The notes beneath the pieces were generated by a model. The model made no database searches. It saw only the letters and a list, made by a program, of their open reading frames with translations, and had not been told where the DNA came from. The translations under genes and the position numbers were made by a program. A DNA stretch of 64,000 bases, taken from assembly GCA_046327715.1 (NCBI GenBank), contig JAXLXY010000006.1, positions 186,001-250,000 of the forward strand. The letters run 5' to 3'. The DNA comes from JADJOM01 sp046327715. GTDB taxonomy: Bacteria; Gemmatimonadota; Gemmatimonadetes; Gemmatimonadales; GWC2-71-9. Positions within the stretch are counted from its first letter, which is position 1. Each line of letters begins with the position of its first letter. Below are positions 63,558 through 64,000 of the stretch, piece after piece.

Positions 63558-64000
63558 CTACTGAGAGAGGAGGAGGAGCTGGCCCGGGGTCGTGAGGGTG
63601 ACCGTCCCGCCGGTGACCGTCGCCTGCTGGCCGGAGTACCCGTCGGTGAGCGTGGTCCCGTCGGTGAAGAGACCGAAGACCGGGATGGTCTTGCGGCCCG
63701 TGGGCTGGTCCAGCGCCACCAGCACCCGGTCGGTGTCGAGGGTACGGCTGAAGATGAACGGTGCCGCCTGCAGCGTCTGGTGCGACCCGGCACCGATGGC
63801 GGGGTGGGCCCGGCGGAATCGGCCCAGCCGGCGCCAATGCTCCAGGGTCCCGGCCGTGCGGCCACCGCGGGCCAGGTCGGGCCAGTTCATCGGGGAGCGG
63901 AGGTTGGCGTCGCCGTTGGCGCCCGGGACCTGCAGCGGCCGTGCAAGTTCATCGCCATAGTAGACCTGCGCCCCGCCCGGAGCCAGCAGCAGCCGGGTGC
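63558..64000 (-). CDS. GH13 alpha-amylase family protein, C-terminal part
   Basis: Only the last 146 codons lie in the window; the frame stays open to base 64000. The visible part starts LLLAPGGAQVYYGDELARPL, the usual GH13 segment around the end of the barrel (APGGAQVYYGDE), then NGDANLRSPMNWPDL and a C-terminal beta domain with FGLFTDGTTLTDGYSGQQ ending QLLLLSQ. The catalytic residues are outside. A Met at 63890 is internal, not the start. Convergent with the other GH13 gene, with the GxxExxY module between them. Confidence 0.8.
   Translation of the reverse strand, partial: TRLLLAPGGAQVYYGDELARPLQVPGANGDANLRSPMNWPDLARGGRTAGTLEHWRRLGRFRRAHPAIGAGSHQTLQAAPFIFSRTLDTDRVLVALDQPTGRKTIPVFGLFTDGTTLTDGYSGQQATVTGGTVTLTTPGQLLLLSQ

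Overview
The window is uniformly GC-rich, densely packed bacterial chromosome and most resembles Gemmatimonadota (FCB group). This is inferred from the combination of a SusC-like TonB receptor without SusD, a GWxTD-domain protein, PorV- and SprA-like proteins of a type IX-like secretion route, LptFG, type IV pilus genes and signal peptides ending in Ala-Gln. I see no rRNA, tRNA, CRISPR array, transposase or phage gene. Almost all of the window is ordinary chromosomal coding sequence.

Layout. 0-3.1 kb: phosphatidyltransferase, amino acid permease, OsmC protein and a small exported protein. 3.1-9.1 kb: small unknown proteins, a membrane-anchored DsbA-type protein, Kup potassium transporter, DUF411 protein and acetyl-CoA synthetase. 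9.6-12.6 kb: STAS protein, lone receiver and a ccmABCD-type cytochrome c maturation operon, translationally coupled from the receiver onward. 12.7-17.7 kb (minus): a tightly overlapping operon of DUF92 membrane protein, FAD oxidoreductase, flavin reductase, methyltransferase, SRPBCC protein and a ketosynthase, probably making a small lipid or polyketide. 17.9-19.6 kb: V4R-like protein and M24 peptidase.

20.1-31.6 kb: a five-gene cell-surface operon (SusC-like receptor, giant secreted protein with a T9SS-type C-terminal domain, PorV, GWxTD protein, lipoprotein), with GC-rich hairpins at its first three junctions and a strong terminator. 32-37.4 kb (minus): arylsulfotransferase-like lipoprotein, MsbA-type ABC exporter and a CtaA-CtaB fusion for heme A. 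37.5-38.9 kb: amino acid permease. 39.0-45.8 kb (minus): lptF-lptG-nadB-nadA-DUF2911-nadC. 46-53 kb: sprA, read divergently from lptF through what looks like one bidirectional promoter, followed by a glutaminyl-cyclase-type M28 lipoprotein. 53.2-58 kb: ComEA-like protein and pilB-pilT-pilC. 58-64 kb: two tandem ZIP transporters, a CaiB-type CoA transferase, two GH13 enzymes (one cut by the window end) and, between them, a GxxExxY gene beside 'ACCACGGAG' repeats.

Three themes stand out. First, an outer-membrane export route: SprA, PorV and a probable substrate with a sorting domain are all present, and five exported proteins have Gln at the predicted mature N-terminus, with a glutaminyl cyclase gene right after sprA. 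Second, octanucleotide tandem arrays built on GGCGG start at, or within a few bases of, the stop codons of four unrelated genes. Third, there is an unusual biosynthetic operon at 12.7-17.7 kb.
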